Below are positions 1 through 9,457 of a stretch of DNA of 64,000 nt, in pieces. The stretch spans positions 888,001 to 952,000 of the forward strand of contig NC_015520.1 in assembly GCF_000213255.1 (NCBI RefSeq). The letters are read 5' to 3'. The position numbers and the translations under genes are program-made. Every line of letters begins with the position of its first letter. Positions within the stretch are counted from its first letter, which is position 1. The notes under the pieces were generated by a model that was not told where the DNA came from, made no database searches, and was given only the letters and a program-made list of their open reading frames with translations. The stretch is from Mahella australiensis 50-1 BON (GTDB lineage Bacteria; Bacillota; Clostridia; Mahellales; Mahellaceae).

Positions 1-171
1 CGCCCTGAAGTGGTAAAACGTCGAAATATTATTGGCGCTTTGGAAATGCCCGAAGCAAGCTATAGTTTCACTGCATCCGAAACATATGAGCCTGAGACGA
101 ATCAGTTACCGAGCCTACCTGCTGATTGCATCCTAAGTTCCGAATTGGAGAGGTTTAACATCGTCTATTGA
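1..171 (+). CDS. C-terminal fragment of an unrecognised protein
   Basis: An open frame enters from the left edge and ends at the TGA at 169-171, giving 56 residues. The visible tail is polar, rich in Glu, Ser and Pro, has one Cys, and shows no motif I recognise. In Bacillus and many Clostridia the genes before hslV are topA, trmFO and xerC/codV, but this tail does not look like the end of a tyrosine recombinase or of TrmFO. No function is assigned. The frame is followed by about 60 non-coding bases before hslV. Confidence 0.5.
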   Translation, partial: RPEVVKRRNIIGALEMPEASYSFTASETYEPETNQLPSLPADCILSSELERFNIVY

Positions 172-234
172 TAATCAAGCGTCATTGTGATAATATGTTC
201 TCATCAGTAACGTGAATATCGGAGGATTTTGTTT

Positions 235-765
235 ATGTTAAAAGGGACTACCATAGTAGCTGTAAAAAAAGACGGAAAAACTGCGGTGGCAGGAGACGGC
301 CAGGTTACTATGGGCGAAAATACTGTCATGAAACATCATGCTAAAAAGGTTAGACGGATATATAACAACGAGGTTGTTATCGGATTTGCAGGGTCAGTGG
401 CTGATGCATTTACTCTGTCTGAAAGATTTGAGGATAAACTGCAGCAGCATAGCGGTAATCTATTAAGAGCAGCCGTAGAATTGGCGCAAGATTGGCGCAG
501 CGATAAGGTTATGCGCAAATTAGAGGCTCTTATGATCGCTGCCGATAAAGAAAGAATGCTGGTTATATCGGGTAATGGAGAGGTTATAGAACCGGATGAC
601 AATGTAGCAGCCATAGGGTCAGGCGGCCCTTATGCATTGGCAGCAGGAAGAGCATTAGTTAATAACACCGATCTTTCGGCATCTGATATAGCATACAAGG
701 CTCTTGAAATAGCGTCTTCCATATGCATTTATACTAATACCAATATTACTGTAGAAGAGGTATAA
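235..765 (+). CDS. hslV: ATP-dependent protease catalytic subunit HslV (ClpQ)
   Basis: This is the peptidase subunit of the HslVU (ClpQY) proteasome-like protease, a cytoplasmic double hexamer that degrades unfolded and regulatory proteins. It is an N-terminal-nucleophile hydrolase: the TTIVAV motif near the start supplies the catalytic Thr after removal of a short propeptide, and GDGQVTMG is the family signature just behind it. The length, about 176 residues, is normal. An upstream TTG at 229 is possible, but GGAGG at 221-225 is spaced 9 bases from the ATG at 235, which I prefer. hslU follows after 4 bases, so the two are translated as a unit. Confidence 0.95.
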   Translation: MLKGTTIVAVKKDGKTAVAGDGQVTMGENTVMKHHAKKVRRIYNNEVVIGFAGSVADAFTLSERFEDKLQQHSGNLLRAAVELAQDWRSDKVMRKLEALMIAADKERMLVISGNGEVIEPDDNVAAIGSGGPYALAAGRALVNNTDLSASDIAYKALEIASSICIYTNTNITVEEV

Positions 766-769
766 GTTC

Positions 770-2164
770 ATGGAATATACACCCAAAGAGATAGTAAAAG
801 AATTAGATAAGTATATTATAGGGCAACATAAAGCCAAAAAAGCCGTAGCAGTAGCACTTAGAAATAGATACAGGCGGAATCTGCTCCCTCAAGAGATGAG
901 AGAAGAAATCATGCCGAAGAATATCATAATGATGGGTCCTACAGGTGTTGGCAAGACCGAGATCGCTCGTCGTCTGGCTAAATTGGTCAATGCTCCTTTT
1001 ATAAAAGTCGAGGCTACAAAGTATACAGAGGTAGGCTATGTAGGGCGTGATGTCGAATCCATGGTAAGGGATTTAGTGGAAGTGGCCATACGCATGGTGA
1101 AAAATCAGAAAATGTCCGAGGTAGCTGACAGGGCTAAGCAGCTTGCGGAAGAGCGCTTGCTGGACGTTTTATTGCCGCCGCGAAGAAAAAGAAACAGCGG
1201 CAAAAATCCGTTGGAGGCTTTTTTCGGTGGCCAGGGTGCGGAGGATAAAGAAGATGAAGAGAGTGAAACATTAATTGATAATTCCGCTGATGGTCGGTTG
1301 CGCATGAAGGAAATGTTGGATGCAGGTGAGTTAGACGGCAGATATATAGAAATAGAAGTACAAGACAACGCCGTATCGGGTATGGGCATATTTTCAGCGA
1401 TAGGTATGGATGATCTGGCCATAAACATGCAAGATATGTTCGGCAATTTATTTCCCAAAAAAACAAAAAAGAGAAGGGTTACTGTAAAAGAGGCTAGGCG
1501 TATTTTCGAACAGGAAGAAGCACAAAAGCTCATAGATATGGACGAAGTGACTGAAGAGGCATTGAACAAGGCCGAGCAAGAGGGAATAATATTTATCGAC
1601 GAATTGGATAAGGTGGCCGGTAGAGAGGGTGGTGCCGGGCCGGATGTATCCAGAGAGGGCGTTCAAAGGGATATATTGCCCATAGTGGAAGGTACCACAG
1701 TTATGACAAAATATGGACCGGTCAAAACTGATTATATGCTGTTTATAGCGGCCGGGGCCTTTCACGTAGCCAAAGTATCGGATTTGATACCAGAGCTTCA
1801 AGGCCGTTTTCCTGTGCTGGTTCAGTTGGACAGCTTATCTCAACAAGACTTTAAGCAAATATTAACGCAACCCCAAAATGCTCTAATTAAACAATACAAA
1901 GCGTTGATGTCCGCCGATAATCTGGAGTTAGAGTTTACAGACGATGCTATAGATGAAATAGCGCGCATGGCATATGTGATAAATGAAAATAATGAAAACA
2001 TAGGAGCAAGGCGCCTTCATACGGTAATGGAGAGACTGCTCGAGGATATATCATATGAAATGCCGGTCAGCGGAGGCAATGAGATAATTGTGGATAAAGC
2101 GTATGTTCAAGGTGTTTTAAAAGAAACCGTTCAGGATAAAGATATAAGCAAATATATACTATGA
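770..2164 (+). CDS. hslU: HslU (ClpY) AAA+ unfoldase, ATPase subunit of HslVU
   Basis: This AAA+ ATPase unfolds substrates and feeds them into the HslV chamber. The 464-residue protein has Walker A GPTGVGKT at residues 56-63, a charged intermediate (I) domain around 120-240, Walker B FIDELDK near 275, and an arginine-finger/sensor region around [11 protein letters not shown] near 425. The C-terminal end ISKYIL matches the short hydrophobic tail that docks into HslV and stimulates it. The gene is 4 bases downstream of hslV. Its TGA overlaps the region carrying the codY ribosome binding site, so hslVU and codY appear co-transcribed as in Bacillus. Confidence 0.96.
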   Translation: MEYTPKEIVKELDKYIIGQHKAKKAVAVALRNRYRRNLLPQEMREEIMPKNIIMMGPTGVGKTEIARRLAKLVNAPFIKVEATKYTEVGYVGRDVESMVRDLVEVAIRMVKNQKMSEVADRAKQLAEERLLDVLLPPRRKRNSGKNPLEAFFGGQGAEDKEDEESETLIDNSADGRLRMKEMLDAGELDGRYIEIEVQDNAVSGMGIFSAIGMDDLAINMQDMFGNLFPKKTKKRRVTVKEARRIFEQEEAQKLIDMDEVTEEALNKAEQEGIIFIDELDKVAGREGGAGPDVSREGVQRDILPIVEGTTVMTKYGPVKTDYMLFIAAGAFHVAKVSDLIPELQGRFPVLVQLDSLSQQDFKQILTQPQNALIKQYKALMSADNLELEFTDDAIDEIARMAYVINENNENIGARRLHTVMERLLEDISYEMPVSGGNEIIVDKAYVQGVLKETVQDKDISKYIL

Positions 2165-2181
2165 TAGATGGAGTTGATACC

Positions 2182-2979
2182 ATGAGTATTCCGTTATTAG
2201 AGAGAACCAGGCGGTTGAACAGTATACTTCAGAATTCGGATGCGCATTCTGTGTCATTTGCTGATATTTGCGCTTTGTTGAGCGAGGTATTGCAATCCAA
2301 TGTATACCTCGTAGACGACAAGGGCGCATTATTGGGCTATAAATTGATGGAAAATTTCAAATGTTCAGTAATAGAAGAGGAAATATTAAAACAGAAACGT
2401 TTTCCCAGTGATTACAGCAGAAAGCTCCTTCAATCGCCGACAACTAAGGCTAATATTACGCAGCAGTATAATAGTTGTGTATTTGATTCGAGCATAGCAT
2501 GTCTTTTCCCAGGTAAACTAACCACCATAGTGCCTATAAACGGTGGGGGCCAGCGCCTTGGGACGCTGATATTCGCCAGATTCGGGAATAGATTTGAGGA
2601 TGAAGACCTTATATTGGCCGAATACAGCGCTACAGTGGTGGGCATGGAGATAATGCGCAAACGTACCGAGCGTATAGAAGAAGAGGCCAGGAAGCGTGCT
2701 GTGGTCGAACTGGCTATGAATGCCCTATCGTATTCCGAGTTGGAAGCTGTGGAGTCGATAGTGGATGAATTAAATGGGAAAGAGGGCCTTCTTATAGCCA
2801 GCAAAATAGCTGACAAAGTCGGGATTACGCGGTCGGTCATAGTAAACGCCTTGCGCAAGTTAGAGAGCGCAGGTATAATTGAATCGCGCTCGCTGGGTAT
2901 GAAGGGTACTTATATAAAGATATTGAACGAAGGGTTGCCTGATGAATTAAAGAAAAGAAAGTTGCAGGAGTTGACTTAA
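2182..2979 (+). CDS. codY: Global transcriptional regulator CodY
   Basis: CodY is a pleiotropic DNA-binding repressor of Firmicutes that senses branched-chain amino acids and GTP. The N-terminal half (about residues 1-155) is the GAF-type ligand domain. The C-terminal winged helix contains the near-invariant stretch with [19 protein letters not shown] followed by GMKGTYIK. The length of 265 residues is typical. An in-frame ATG at 2161 overlaps the hslU stop, but GGAG at 2170-2173 is spaced 8 bases from the ATG at 2182, and the resulting start [13 protein letters not shown] matches the family. A terminator directly follows. Confidence 0.96.
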   Translation: MSIPLLERTRRLNSILQNSDAHSVSFADICALLSEVLQSNVYLVDDKGALLGYKLMENFKCSVIEEEILKQKRFPSDYSRKLLQSPTTKANITQQYNSCVFDSSIACLFPGKLTTIVPINGGGQRLGTLIFARFGNRFEDEDLILAEYSATVVGMEIMRKRTERIEEEARKRAVVELAMNALSYSELEAVESIVDELNGKEGLLIASKIADKVGITRSVIVNALRKLESAGIIESRSLGMKGTYIKILNEGLPDELKKRKLQELT

Positions 2980-3000
2980 AGCGCCACAGGCGCTTTTTTT
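2978..3000 (+). terminator. Rho-independent terminator after codY
   Basis: The arms AGCGCC (2980-2985) and GGCGCT (2989-2994) are separated by a 3-base loop and run directly into a tract of seven T. It starts on the codY stop codon and separates the hslVU-codY unit from the flagellar operon. Confidence 0.85.
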
Positions 3001-3126
3001 ATGCTGAGTTGAAGTGTAAAATTTGTCGAATAAACTACATGATAAATTTGGTAATATAGTCCTATTGTAGAAATCGGTCGATTTATTATATACTGATTGT
3101 GGTTTTGTTAAAATTACGTGAAAAAT

Positions 3127-3185
3127 GTTCCGTTTGCGTTATAATGTGTTATAATGATGTAAAGAAAGTCAAAGGGGTGTGAGAT
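3127..3185 (+). promoter_or_regulatory. Candidate promoter of the flagellar operon (two overlapping TATAAT)
   Basis: Two perfect TATAAT hexamers lie ten bases apart at 3140-3145 and 3150-3155, about 30-45 bases upstream of flgB. No strong -35 hexamer is visible at 17-bp spacing; GTTCCG at 3127-3132 is the best fit for the second one. AAAGGGGTG before the ATG at 3186 is the ribosome binding site. No sigma-D type sequence (TAAA-N15-GCCGATAT) was seen here, so vegetative sigma-A use is the simplest reading. The 3001-3126 stretch is AT-rich and otherwise featureless to me. Confidence 0.5.
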
Positions 3186-3599
3186 ATGAATTTTGTCAAT
3201 GGAGAAACAGCTCAAATAGGGGTTTTGAGCAAGGCCCTGGATGGCTTATGGATGAGGAACCAGGTCATTTCGGATAATGTGGCTAATGTCGATACACCTG
3301 GATTCAAGGCTTCTAAAGTTGCATTTGAGGATGTATTGAAAGGTGCATTAGATGATAATGCGCTTAAAGGCAAGGTTACAAACATCAAGCATATTCCCAT
3401 AGGCGCTTTATCTGCCAAAGACGTTCAACCTCAGGTTTTACAATCCCAAAACACATCTATGCGCATGGATGGGAATAATGTAGACATCGATTTAGAAATG
3501 GCCGATCTGGCCAAAACCACCATCGCCTATAATGCCGTTATCCAGAAAATGACTAAAGAATTTCAAATGCTTCGCTCGGCCATAAATGGAGGTAAGTGA
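3186..3599 (+). CDS. flgB: Flagellar basal-body rod protein FlgB
   Basis: FlgB is a proximal rod subunit of the flagellum, exported by the flagellar type III apparatus and assembled in the cell envelope. The 137-residue protein has the rod-protein signature ISDNVANVDTPGFKAS at about residues 28-43 and a C-terminal helix with the heptad-like pattern of axial proteins. It is the first gene of the fla/che operon. Its stop overlaps the GGAGG-containing translation initiation region of flgC. Confidence 0.95.
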   Translation: MNFVNGETAQIGVLSKALDGLWMRNQVISDNVANVDTPGFKASKVAFEDVLKGALDDNALKGKVTNIKHIPIGALSAKDVQPQVLQSQNTSMRMDGNNVDIDLEMADLAKTTIAYNAVIQKMTKEFQMLRSAINGGK

Positions 3600-3604
3600 T
3601 AATC

Positions 3605-3994
3605 ATGGGTATGTTCGATGCTATAAACAACAGCGCTTCGGGCTTGACGGCGCAGCGTCTCCGCATGGATATAATATCACAGAATATAGCCAATGCCAAT
3701 ACCACGCGCACGCCTGAGGGTGGTCCATATGTACGCCAGATGCCGGTTTTTTCTCAATCGTCGTCAGGAATGGTACAGGTGCAGGCTATAGTATCCGATC
3801 CCAGGCCATTTAAATTGACGTATGATCCTTCACATCCGGATGCGGATCCAAACGGCTACGTGCGTATGCCGAATGTAGATGTGACAGAGGAAATGGTGGA
3901 TATGGTATCGGCTACGCGTTCATATGAAGCCAATGTAACGGTTATAGACGCCGCAAAAAATATGGCTATGCGGGCCATGGATATAGCGAGATAA
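3605..3994 (+). CDS. flgC: Flagellar basal-body rod protein FlgC
   Basis: FlgC is a rod protein that stacks with FlgB and FlgF/G. The N-terminal axial motif (SGLTAQRLRMDIISQNIANANTT) and the C-terminal motif NVDVTEEMVDMVSATRSYEAN identify it. I chose the ATG at 3605; an in-frame GTG at 3596 overlaps the flgB stop but leaves no room for the GGAGG at 3588-3592. The length is 129 residues, slightly short but within the family range. Confidence 0.94.
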   Translation: MGMFDAINNSASGLTAQRLRMDIISQNIANANTTRTPEGGPYVRQMPVFSQSSSGMVQVQAIVSDPRPFKLTYDPSHPDADPNGYVRMPNVDVTEEMVDMVSATRSYEANVTVIDAAKNMAMRAMDIAR

Positions 3995-4016
3995 GAAGGA
4001 AGGAGAGAATTGAGAT

Positions 4017-4316
4017 ATGCCTGTTAACCCCATTTCTATAAATGCTGCCATAGGTACCGGCAATATTTCGCCTATCGGCTCGGCTAAGGCCGGTGAAGTA
4101 GATTTTAAGGATTTATTGTCGGAATCGATGGATAAGCTCAATTCCATTATACAGGACAGCAATGCAGCCGGGGAAGCTCTGGCTACCGGCAGTATAGACG
4201 ATATACATAGCGCGATGATAGCGGCTGAAAAAGCCGATTTGGCATTACAGTTTACTATACAGATAAGAAATAAGATAATAGATGCATATAATGAAATTAT
4301 GCATATGCAGATATGA
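4017..4316 (+). CDS. fliE: Flagellar hook-basal body complex protein FliE
   Basis: FliE is a small adaptor that joins the MS-ring to the rod and is an early substrate of the export gate. The 99-residue protein matches the family in its C-terminal half (DLLSESMDKLNSIIQDS, then EKADLALQFTIQIRNKIIDAYNEI). A GGAAGGAGAG ribosome binding site precedes the ATG. The end overlaps fliF by an ATGA-type junction, implying translational coupling. Confidence 0.94.
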   Translation: MPVNPISINAAIGTGNISPIGSAKAGEVDFKDLLSESMDKLNSIIQDSNAAGEALATGSIDDIHSAMIAAEKADLALQFTIQIRNKIIDAYNEIMHMQI

Positions 4317-5914
4317 TGGTTAAAGATACTTTTTCTAATATGCGCAAGCAACTCAACGAATTTTGGCAGGGCTTAACGCCCTCGCAGAAAAATCGCATAA
4401 TAATAGCAGCAGTGCTCATTATTGCTGGCATTGCGGTCACCGGTGCGATATGGGGGCGTCGGCAATATACTGTATTGTATAGCGGCCTGGATATAAAGGA
4501 GGCCGGTGAAATAACGCAAAAGCTGGATGAGATGGGCGTGCCATGGCGAACTGCTGCCGGAGGGACGGCGATAGAAGTGCCTAAAGGGCAGGATGCAAAG
4601 ATAAGGATGCAGTTGGCCACACAAGGTATACCGAAGACCGGCGGCAATTATGATTTGTTTATGCAAAGCTCAGCTTTCGGAACTACCGACTATAAGGAGC
4701 AAAAGCTCTATATATTTCAGCAACAGGAGCGCCTGCAGGAATCCATTATGACCATACAGGGCGTAGACCAGGCGGTGGTAAACATAAGCGTGCCGGAGAA
4801 GGATTCCTTTGTCCTGAAAAACGATGTTCAACCGGCTACAGCATCGGTATTGCTCAAGTTGTCTCCCGGCGTTGAGATGAAGTCAGCGCAGGTTAGCGGT
4901 ATTCAGCAATTGGTAGCCAAAAGCGTGATAGGATTGAAGTCCGAGAATGTCACTGTAATTGATGATAAGGCCAATATATTAAGCGTAGAGCAAAAAGAAG
5001 ATGATATTCGCACAGCCGATCAACAAGTAGATCTTGAGAAGAAAGTGCAGGATGAGCTGCAGCAAAAGCTCTTACAGCTATTAGAGCCTATATTTGGTCC
5101 TAAAAAAGTGGTGGTGGGAGTAGGAGTGCAATTGGATTTCGATAAACGTTCTTCGGAGAGCATACAATGGCAACCGGTTCTCGATGACGAGGGTATAGCC
5201 GTAAGCATGCAGACCATAAAGGAAAGCATGATTAATATGCCTGCCGGAGAAGTGCCTGGTACCGCTAACAATGGAGCTGATACAGGAGGTCAAGGTCCTC
5301 CTCCCGTTGAAGATGATACGGGAAATAATCCCGATGGCTATCCAGGAACTAATCAAGGCAATTCGGAATACAACAAAGAAGAAAACACAATAAATTATGA
5401 GGTAAATCAGTTAAAGCAGCAAGTAGAAGAGGCGCAGGGTAAACTCAAAAGCATGACGATATCGGTAGTGGTGGATGGGGAAAATATAAGCGAACAGGTT
5501 CGCCAGCAGGTGCAGTCGGTAGTAGCAGGCGCGGCCGGTATAGATGCCCAATATGTAATCGTGCAGGCTATGCCTTTCTCAGTCGCTTCATTACAAGAGG
5601 ATATAAACAATGCGCTAAATGCCTCCCAGCAGCAGAAGCAAGCCGATAGCATGAGAAATATTATATTAGGTTTGATAACCGCTGCCGTAGCGGGTGCAGC
5701 AGCATTTATAGCTGTTAGGGTGGCAAACGGCAGAAGAGGGGCCGTCGAGCCAGAGATGGTCGAAGCTGGAATCCCGGAGGGAGTATCGATAGAAGAGATA
5801 CCGATGGAACCGGAGGATGAGCATACCAAGATAAAGCAGCAGATAGAGAAATTGGTGGATCAGAAACCAGACGTGGTAGCACAATTGTTGAGGACATGGC
5901 TTAATGAAGATTAA
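4313..5914 (+). CDS. fliF: Flagellar MS-ring protein FliF
   Basis: FliF forms the membrane/supramembrane ring around the export gate. The 533-residue protein has one transmembrane helix near residues 27-47, ring-building motif domains in the periplasm-side portion, an acidic, Gly/Pro/Asn-rich low-complexity stretch around 310-355, a second membrane helix around 447-470, and a cytoplasmic tail that binds FliG. Two adjacent ATG codons (4313 and 4316) could start it. The stop is 14 bases before fliG. Confidence 0.95.
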   Translation: MMVKDTFSNMRKQLNEFWQGLTPSQKNRIIIAAVLIIAGIAVTGAIWGRRQYTVLYSGLDIKEAGEITQKLDEMGVPWRTAAGGTAIEVPKGQDAKIRMQLATQGIPKTGGNYDLFMQSSAFGTTDYKEQKLYIFQQQERLQESIMTIQGVDQAVVNISVPEKDSFVLKNDVQPATASVLLKLSPGVEMKSAQVSGIQQLVAKSVIGLKSENVTVIDDKANILSVEQKEDDIRTADQQVDLEKKVQDELQQKLLQLLEPIFGPKKVVVGVGVQLDFDKRSSESIQWQPVLDDEGIAVSMQTIKESMINMPAGEVPGTANNGADTGGQGPPPVEDDTGNNPDGYPGTNQGNSEYNKEENTINYEVNQLKQQVEEAQGKLKSMTISVVVDGENISEQVRQQVQSVVAGAAGIDAQYVIVQAMPFSVASLQEDINNALNASQQQKQADSMRNIILGLITAAVAGAAAFIAVRVANGRRGAVEPEMVEAGIPEGVSIEEIPMEPEDEHTKIKQQIEKLVDQKPDVVAQLLRTWLNED

Positions 5915-5928
5915 AGGGGTGATGGATT

Positions 5929-6939
5929 ATGGCGGGTAGAACCGGTGTTACTGGCAAAGAGAAAGCTGCTATACTTATTATAGCCTTAGGGCCGGAAAAA
6001 GCTGCTAAGGTATACAAGCATCTGCGCGAAGATGAGATAGAGCAGTTGACGCTTGGTATAGCCAATGTAAATAAGGTAACCCAGGAAGAGAAAGATAGAA
6101 TAGTAGAAGAATTTTATCAGATATGCCTGGCGCAAAACTACATAAGTGAGGGTGGCATAGGATATGCAAGAGAGGTGCTGGAGAAGGCATTGGGCAATCA
6201 AAAAGCTTTGGATTTGATAAACAAACTCACGTCATCTCTTCAGGTCAGACCGTTTGATATGGTGCGGCGCACTGATCCCAATCAACTGCTCAATCTTATA
6301 CAGGGAGAGCATCCTCAAGCTATAGCATTGGTGCTGTCATACCTGCGCCCACAGCAGGCCGCGGCTATCCTTTCCGCACTGCCGCCTGACAAGCAGGTCG
6401 ATGTAGCCACGCGGATTGCACAGATGGATAGGACATCGCCGGATATAATAAAAGAGGTGGAGCGTATACTGGAAAGAAAATTATCATCGGTTGCAATGAC
6501 CGATTATACCTCTGCAGGTGGCATACAGGCCGTAGTAGATATACTCAATGCAGCTGACCGCGGTACTGAGAAGAATATTTTAGAAACGCTCGATGTCAAA
6601 GACCCCGAATTGGCCGACGATATAAAGAAACGCATGTTCGTATTTGAGGACATAGCTACTATGGATAACCGGTCCATACAGAGGTTCTTGAGAGAAATCG
6701 ACAACAATCAGTTGGCGTTGGCATTAAAAGGTGCTAGCGAGGATGTGGCGAATGTATTGTTCAACAATATGTCCAAACGTATGCAGGATATGATTAAAGA
6801 GGATATGCAGTTTATGGGTCCGGTCAGGCTCCGTGATGTAGAGGAGGCCCAACAAGCTATAGTAAACGTCATAAGGAAACTTGAAGATGCCGGCGAAATA
6901 GTTATTTCGCGCGGCGGAGGGGATGAGATCATTGTCTAA
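5929..6939 (+). CDS. fliG: Flagellar motor switch protein FliG
   Basis: FliG is the C-ring subunit that contacts MotA and converts stator torque to rotation. The 336-residue length is normal. The N-terminal domain begins TGKEKAAILIIALGPEKAAKVYKHL. The middle domain carries the EHPQAIALVLSYL motif. The C-terminal torque domain includes FEDIATMDNRSIQRFLREID with the charged residues typical of the family. A clear GGGGTG ribosome binding site precedes the ATG at 5929. It overlaps the start region of fliH. Confidence 0.96.
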   Translation: MAGRTGVTGKEKAAILIIALGPEKAAKVYKHLREDEIEQLTLGIANVNKVTQEEKDRIVEEFYQICLAQNYISEGGIGYAREVLEKALGNQKALDLINKLTSSLQVRPFDMVRRTDPNQLLNLIQGEHPQAIALVLSYLRPQQAAAILSALPPDKQVDVATRIAQMDRTSPDIIKEVERILERKLSSVAMTDYTSAGGIQAVVDILNAADRGTEKNILETLDVKDPELADDIKKRMFVFEDIATMDNRSIQRFLREIDNNQLALALKGASEDVANVLFNNMSKRMQDMIKEDMQFMGPVRLRDVEEAQQAIVNVIRKLEDAGEIVISRGGGDEIIV

Positions 6940-7684
6940 AGTTTATAAAGACGGGAATGTGCAACTTTATTATTCTTCTCCTTATATATTGGAAGATGTA
7001 ATGATATCCATACATAAAGAACAAGTCGGTAAAGAAAACTATACATCTGACAACAGCGCACAGGTTAATACTATTTTAGAAGAAGCCAGCCGGCAGGCAG
7101 AAAACATAATAAAAGAGGCTGAGAGCGAGGCCGAAGCATTGCAGCAGCAGATTTTTGAGAGCGCTCGTAGGGATGGTTATGACAGGGGCTATAACGATGG
7201 TTATAACAATGGTTATAAAGACGGATTGCAGGCGGGGCGCAGCCAATACGATGATATGATAGCCGAAGCTCAGCATATGGTCGATGACGCTCAAAAAGAG
7301 AAAGACAAGGTCATGCGTGCTGCTGAAGAAGAATTGGTGGAATTGGCCCTAAGTATAGCCAAAGAGGTATTAGAACACGAAATAAGCATTGATAGGAATA
7401 CTATAGTATATCTGGCTAAGAAGGCTTTAAAGCGCTGTTATTATAGCGATGGTATAACTATTAGAGTACGCGATGAGGATTATGGGACGCTGATAGAACA
7501 TCTAGCTGATTTTACATCAGCTAAAGGGGAGAATGTTAATATTACAATATTGAAAGATGCAGCCATAGATGAAGGCACATGCTTAATAGATACGCCGACA
7601 GGTACCATTGATGCCAGCATAGATACGCAAATGGATATAATAGCTGCTAAACTAAGGTCCTTGTCTAAGGCGGTGAACGGATAA
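6932..7684 (+). CDS. fliH: Flagellar export ATPase regulator FliH
   Basis: FliH binds and negatively regulates the FliI ATPase and tethers it to the C-ring. The roughly 250-residue protein has a long central coiled coil and a run of Gly-Tyr repeats (YDRGYNDGYNNGYKDG, near residue 90), the GxxxG-type segment characteristic of FliH. The C-terminal domain resembles the V/F-ATPase peripheral stalk. An ATG at 6923 lies only 2 bases after GGAGGGG; the TTG at 6932 is better spaced and gives the typical start MSKVYK. It overlaps the fliG end by 8 bases. Confidence 0.88.
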   Translation: MSKVYKDGNVQLYYSSPYILEDVMISIHKEQVGKENYTSDNSAQVNTILEEASRQAENIIKEAESEAEALQQQIFESARRDGYDRGYNDGYNNGYKDGLQAGRSQYDDMIAEAQHMVDDAQKEKDKVMRAAEEELVELALSIAKEVLEHEISIDRNTIVYLAKKALKRCYYSDGITIRVRDEDYGTLIEHLADFTSAKGENVNITILKDAAIDEGTCLIDTPTGTIDASIDTQMDIIAAKLRSLSKAVNG

Positions 7685-8992
7685 GTGATATCGCTTGACA
7701 AGTATAAAGGGGCGATTAAAAATATTGACTCCATAGAATATAAGGGAGCGGTTTCACGTCTGACAGGTCTTACAATAGAGGCTGATGGGCCAGGTGTGGA
7801 AATAGGCCGTTTGTGCAAGATATTGTCACAGGATGGTTCGATTTCTGCGATAGCTGAGGTTGTCGGTTTCAGAGAAGAACGTATGCTGCTTATGCCGCTA
7901 GGCAACGTTAAAGGCATAGGTCCAGGCAGTACCGTCATTGCCATGAATACCTCACTTACGGTACCGGCAGGCCCCGGTTTATTAGGAAGGGTGCTGGACG
8001 GTTTAGGGCGGCCTATGGATTCGGCAGGGCCGTTGGCTGCTGATATGTATTACGATGTGGAAAAAGATCCGCCTGACCCACTGACTCGCCAGCGCATATG
8101 CGAACCTATCGTATTAGGCATAAAAGCAATAGACGGCCTTCTCACGTGCGGATACGGGCAAAGGATGGGCGTATTTGCGGGCAGCGGTGTGGGTAAAAGC
8201 ACGCTCATGGGCATGATGGCGCGTTATGCATCAGCGGATGTGAACGTGATAGCGCTGATAGGAGAGCGTGGCAGAGAAGTAAAGGAATTCATAGAAAAAG
8301 ATCTGGGAGAGGGACTGGCCCGTTCAGTGCTCGTAGTAGCCACATCAGATCAACCTCCCCTTATCAGGACCAAAGCTGCCTTTGTAGCTACCGCAATAGC
8401 TGAGTACTTTAGAGATCAGGGATGCAACGTGTTATTGATGATGGATTCGCTTACAAGATTTGCTATGGCCCAGCGTGAGGTCGGCTTGGCTATAGGCGAA
8501 CCACCGGTATCGCGCGGTTATACGCCATCGGTATTTGCTACTATGCCAAGGCTGTTGGAACGAGCAGGAACATCGGATAAAGGCAGCATTACCGGTATAT
8601 ATACCGTGCTGGTAGACGGCGATGATTTTAACGAACCTGTCACCGATAACGCGCGTAGTATATTGGATGGCCATATAGTATTATCCAGAGAATTGGCTAA
8701 CCGAAATCACTATCCACCTATAGATATACTGGCGAGCGTCAGCAGGGTTATGCCTGATGTCGTAACAGACAGGCATATGATGCTGGCATCTCAGATAAAA
8801 AAGATCATGGCTGTGTATAAGGGAGCTGAGGATCTTATAAATATAGGCGCTTATGTAAGAGGGAGCAGCCGGGATATAGACTATGCGATAGATCATATAG
8901 ATGATATAAATGATTTTTTACAGCAGCTTGTGGGACAAGCCTTCAGTTTGCCAGAGATACTGTCAATGATGGAAAATATTATAAAGGAATAG
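7685..8992 (+). CDS. fliI: Flagellum-specific ATP synthase-like ATPase FliI
   Basis: FliI is the cytoplasmic ATPase of flagellar type III secretion, homologous to F1-ATPase beta. The 435-residue protein has Walker A GSGVGKST near residue 161, a conserved GERGREVKEF motif near residue 196, LLMMDSLTRFA as Walker B near 250, and the PPVSRGYTPSVF motif near 275. The start is GTG at 7685, immediately after the fliH stop, with only a weak ribosome binding site, suggesting translational coupling. Confidence 0.95.
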   Translation: MISLDKYKGAIKNIDSIEYKGAVSRLTGLTIEADGPGVEIGRLCKILSQDGSISAIAEVVGFREERMLLMPLGNVKGIGPGSTVIAMNTSLTVPAGPGLLGRVLDGLGRPMDSAGPLAADMYYDVEKDPPDPLTRQRICEPIVLGIKAIDGLLTCGYGQRMGVFAGSGVGKSTLMGMMARYASADVNVIALIGERGREVKEFIEKDLGEGLARSVLVVATSDQPPLIRTKAAFVATAIAEYFRDQGCNVLLMMDSLTRFAMAQREVGLAIGEPPVSRGYTPSVFATMPRLLERAGTSDKGSITGIYTVLVDGDDFNEPVTDNARSILDGHIVLSRELANRNHYPPIDILASVSRVMPDVVTDRHMMLASQIKKIMAVYKGAEDLINIGAYVRGSSRDIDYAIDHIDDINDFLQQLVGQAFSLPEILSMMENIIKE

Positions 8993-9004
8993 CGCAGGTG
9001 GTTT

Positions 9005-9457
9005 ATGAAACGCTTTAGCTTTAGATTACAAAGTGTGCTGAATTATAGAGGACAATTGGAAAAAGATTTAGAAGACAGGCTTGCGTTGAAAAACAAGGAA
9101 CTTTTGGAACAACGCGATAAGGTTGACATCTTAAAACGATATAATGATTGGGCATGCGATGAATTGGAAAGCAATCTGCAGGTTGGATGTGACGCTAATA
9201 CGGCCAGAACATACGGCGATTATATTAAGAGGCTGGGTATGGATATAAAGGATCAACAGCGCCGCTTGGCAGAGCTCCAATATGAAGCGGATAATATACG
9301 GGCGCAGCTTATAAAAGCAGCTCAGGATGAAAAAATACTATCGACATTGCGAGATAAATATTGGCAAACATATGTGCGTGAATTTTATCATGAGGAGGAG
9401 AAGGTTATAGACAGCGTATTATCCCACAAGTATTTTGAGGAGAAAGAAAATGCCTGA
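9005..9457 (+). CDS. fliJ: Flagellar export protein FliJ
   Basis: FliJ is the coiled-coil stalk/chaperone-escort protein of the export ATPase ring. The 150-residue, charged, almost entirely helical sequence starts MKRFSFRLQSVLNYRGQLE, the typical FliJ beginning, and follows fliI as expected. Identity rests on start motif, composition and position. Its last codons overlap the next gene by 8 bases. Confidence 0.9.
   Translation: MKRFSFRLQSVLNYRGQLEKDLEDRLALKNKELLEQRDKVDILKRYNDWACDELESNLQVGCDANTARTYGDYIKRLGMDIKDQQRRLAELQYEADNIRAQLIKAAQDEKILSTLRDKYWQTYVREFYHEEEKVIDSVLSHKYFEEKENA

Noticed and set aside
1105-1569. Long - strand open frame opposite hslU
   Set aside because: It is the shadow of a well-conserved AAA+ gene, has no ribosome binding site and no recognisable protein. 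The same applies to - strand frames at 9419-10090, 10405-10866, 14527-15102, 17589-18191, 20949-21638 and 37370-38071.
3010-3050. Possible CodY box near codY/flgB
   Set aside because: AATTTGTCGAATAAA at about 3019-3035 resembles AATTTTCWGAAAATT only loosely, with many mismatches; not reported as a site.
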